A DNA stretch of 64,000 nucleotides, taken from NCBI RefSeq assembly GCF_013133795.1, contig NZ_JABGBN010000001.1, positions 310,001 through 374,000 on the forward strand, in the 5' to 3' direction. A model generated the notes under the pieces. That model saw nothing but the letters and a program-made list of their open reading frames with translations. It ran no database searches and was not told where the DNA came from. Position 1 is the stretch's first letter; each line of letters opens with the position of its first letter. The position numbers and the translations under genes are program-made. Origin of the DNA: Pelistega suis (lineage in GTDB: Bacteria > Pseudomonadota > Gammaproteobacteria > Burkholderiales > Burkholderiaceae_B). Below, piece by piece: positions 63,337-64,000 of this stretch.

Positions 63337-64000
63337 CTAACGCAAAGCGGCTGACATGGTAGAAAAAACATTAATTGTACGGATAACGTTTTCAATAGAG
63401 TTTTGAGTAAATTGAAGTTGAACGCCGTCCAAACGCGATGTTCCTGGAAGTAGGCAGAAAGCGTCAGCAAGGGATGGGGAGCTTGCTTGAATTGTGCATA
63501 CATAAGGTCCCTCTATCGTGAAGGGTTTGTTTTTCCCTTGGCGTAATTGATGAACAGCATGCTGCATACCTTCTTGAATAAGTGCACATGAAGCATCAAT
63601 GGTTTTACTAGCGGCACTAGTATGACCCATCGCAAATTTGGTTTGTACCCAAACAGCATAAGGGAAATAGTCTTGGTTTTCTGAGGCTAAATATTGATCA
63701 CCACTACCAAAAATAATGGGTACACCTTTTTCTCCTGCAAGTAAACCATATAGTGACGGTTCTCCGACATCTATGCCGTTCACATTAATACGTGCAAAAG
63801 CAAAGCTATTAATCGTGTGTGCTAATACGCCTTTACCTTGCGCTCGTGAGTGATGACCGACTAAGGCAATGCCATCGACCCCAAATTCTAAACCTGACAT
63901 CATGCTGTATAGTCTTGGTTTACCCGTGATTAGCGTCGCTCTATTGTCAATATTAGAGGCGATAAGATTGCGAAACATAGCATGAGAGTCATTGACAAAT
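63337..64000 (-). CDS. M55 family D-aminopeptidase (DppA-like), N-terminus outside window
   Basis: The frame is open to the right edge; residues before the Met at 63978 read FVNDSHA, continuing into MFRNL, the M55 NDSHGxMRN motif. Further family features are PRLYSMMSGLEFGVDGIALVGHHSRA and INVNGIDVGEPSLYGLLAGEKGVPIIFGSGD (in part). DppA-type enzymes are zinc D-aminopeptidases acting on D-Ala-containing peptides from cell wall. About 221 residues are visible. In many genomes such genes lie beside dipeptide transporters, which would be just outside. Confidence 0.9.
   Translation of the reverse strand, partial: FVNDSHAMFRNLIASNIDNRATLITGKPRLYSMMSGLEFGVDGIALVGHHSRAQGKGVLAHTINSFAFARINVNGIDVGEPSLYGLLAGEKGVPIIFGSGDQYLASENQDYFPYAVWVQTKFAMGHTSAASKTIDASCALIQEGMQHAVHQLRQGKNKPFTIEGPYVCTIQASSPSLADAFCLLPGTSRLDGVQLQFTQNSIENVIRTINVFSTMSAALR

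Overview
The window reads as a compact chromosomal segment of a low-GC betaproteobacterium in the Alcaligenaceae (Burkholderiales). A Pelistega- or Oligella-like organism is my inference, not a database result. The evidence is a lysine/alanine/proline-repeat histone H1-like protein of the Bordetella type, a tripartite-tricarboxylate (Bug) binding protein, a Bordetella-like order of kdsD-kdsC-lptC-lptA-lptB-(no rpoN)-hpf-ptsN-hprK-rapZ, bhu/hmu-type haem uptake, and AT-rich intergenic DNA. I see no tRNA, rRNA, CRISPR array or prophage. One decayed IS3-family element is present.

Layout: (1) 1-6.7 kb: end of a PfkB kinase, YggT, the repeat-rich histone H1-like gene, gltX and a Pat-type acyl-CoA synthetase/GNAT fusion. 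(2) 6.7-12.5 kb: a palindromic repeat cluster, then a minus-strand run diaA-dolP-tlpA-like-argB-pyrimidine nucleotidase, with yraN, rsmI and rlpA. (3) 12.5-19.7 kb: cell-envelope and PTS-Ntr cluster (rapZ, hprK, ptsN, hpf, lptB/A/C, kdsC, kdsD) from which rpoN is missing, then apt. (4) 19.7-25.8 kb: a tightly packed minus-strand unit phoB-phoR-pxpB-pxpC-pxpA-ilvA. (5) 25.9-30.5 kb: ubiquinone genes ubiE, ubiJ and ubiB with a Tim44-like gene and the heptose adenylyltransferase. (6) 30.5-34.2 kb: Fur-boxed hmuSTUV. (7) 34.3-46.8 kb: pcm-like, thiD, ppk2, gor, an MscS channel, asparaginase, a GntP permease, a queCDE operon behind a candidate preQ1 riboswitch, a Bug protein and a haem oxygenase. 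(8) 46.9-60 kb: glpK, the sulfate transporter sbp-cysTWA, small transporters and housekeeping genes, gloB and mltD. (9) 60-64 kb: an IS150-like element, a GT25 glycosyltransferase, isoaspartyl peptidase and an M55 D-aminopeptidase that runs off the edge.

Genes that work together: LPS core and transport (kdsD, kdsC, lptABC, heptose genes, GT25), haem acquisition and breakdown (hmuSTUV plus haem oxygenase), queuosine precursor synthesis (queCDE), sulfate import, and amide or peptide salvage (asparaginase, isoaspartyl peptidase, M55, PxpABC).

The most unusual signals are a complete-looking programmed -1 frameshift cassette at the end of the histone-like gene, which would add a 37-residue tail; a preQ1-riboswitch-like leader with an extra inserted hairpin before queC; loss of rpoN from its conserved locus; an IS inserted between the two arms of the mltD terminator; and structured non-coding DNA before the GntP permease and between the convergent GNAT and nucleotidase genes.
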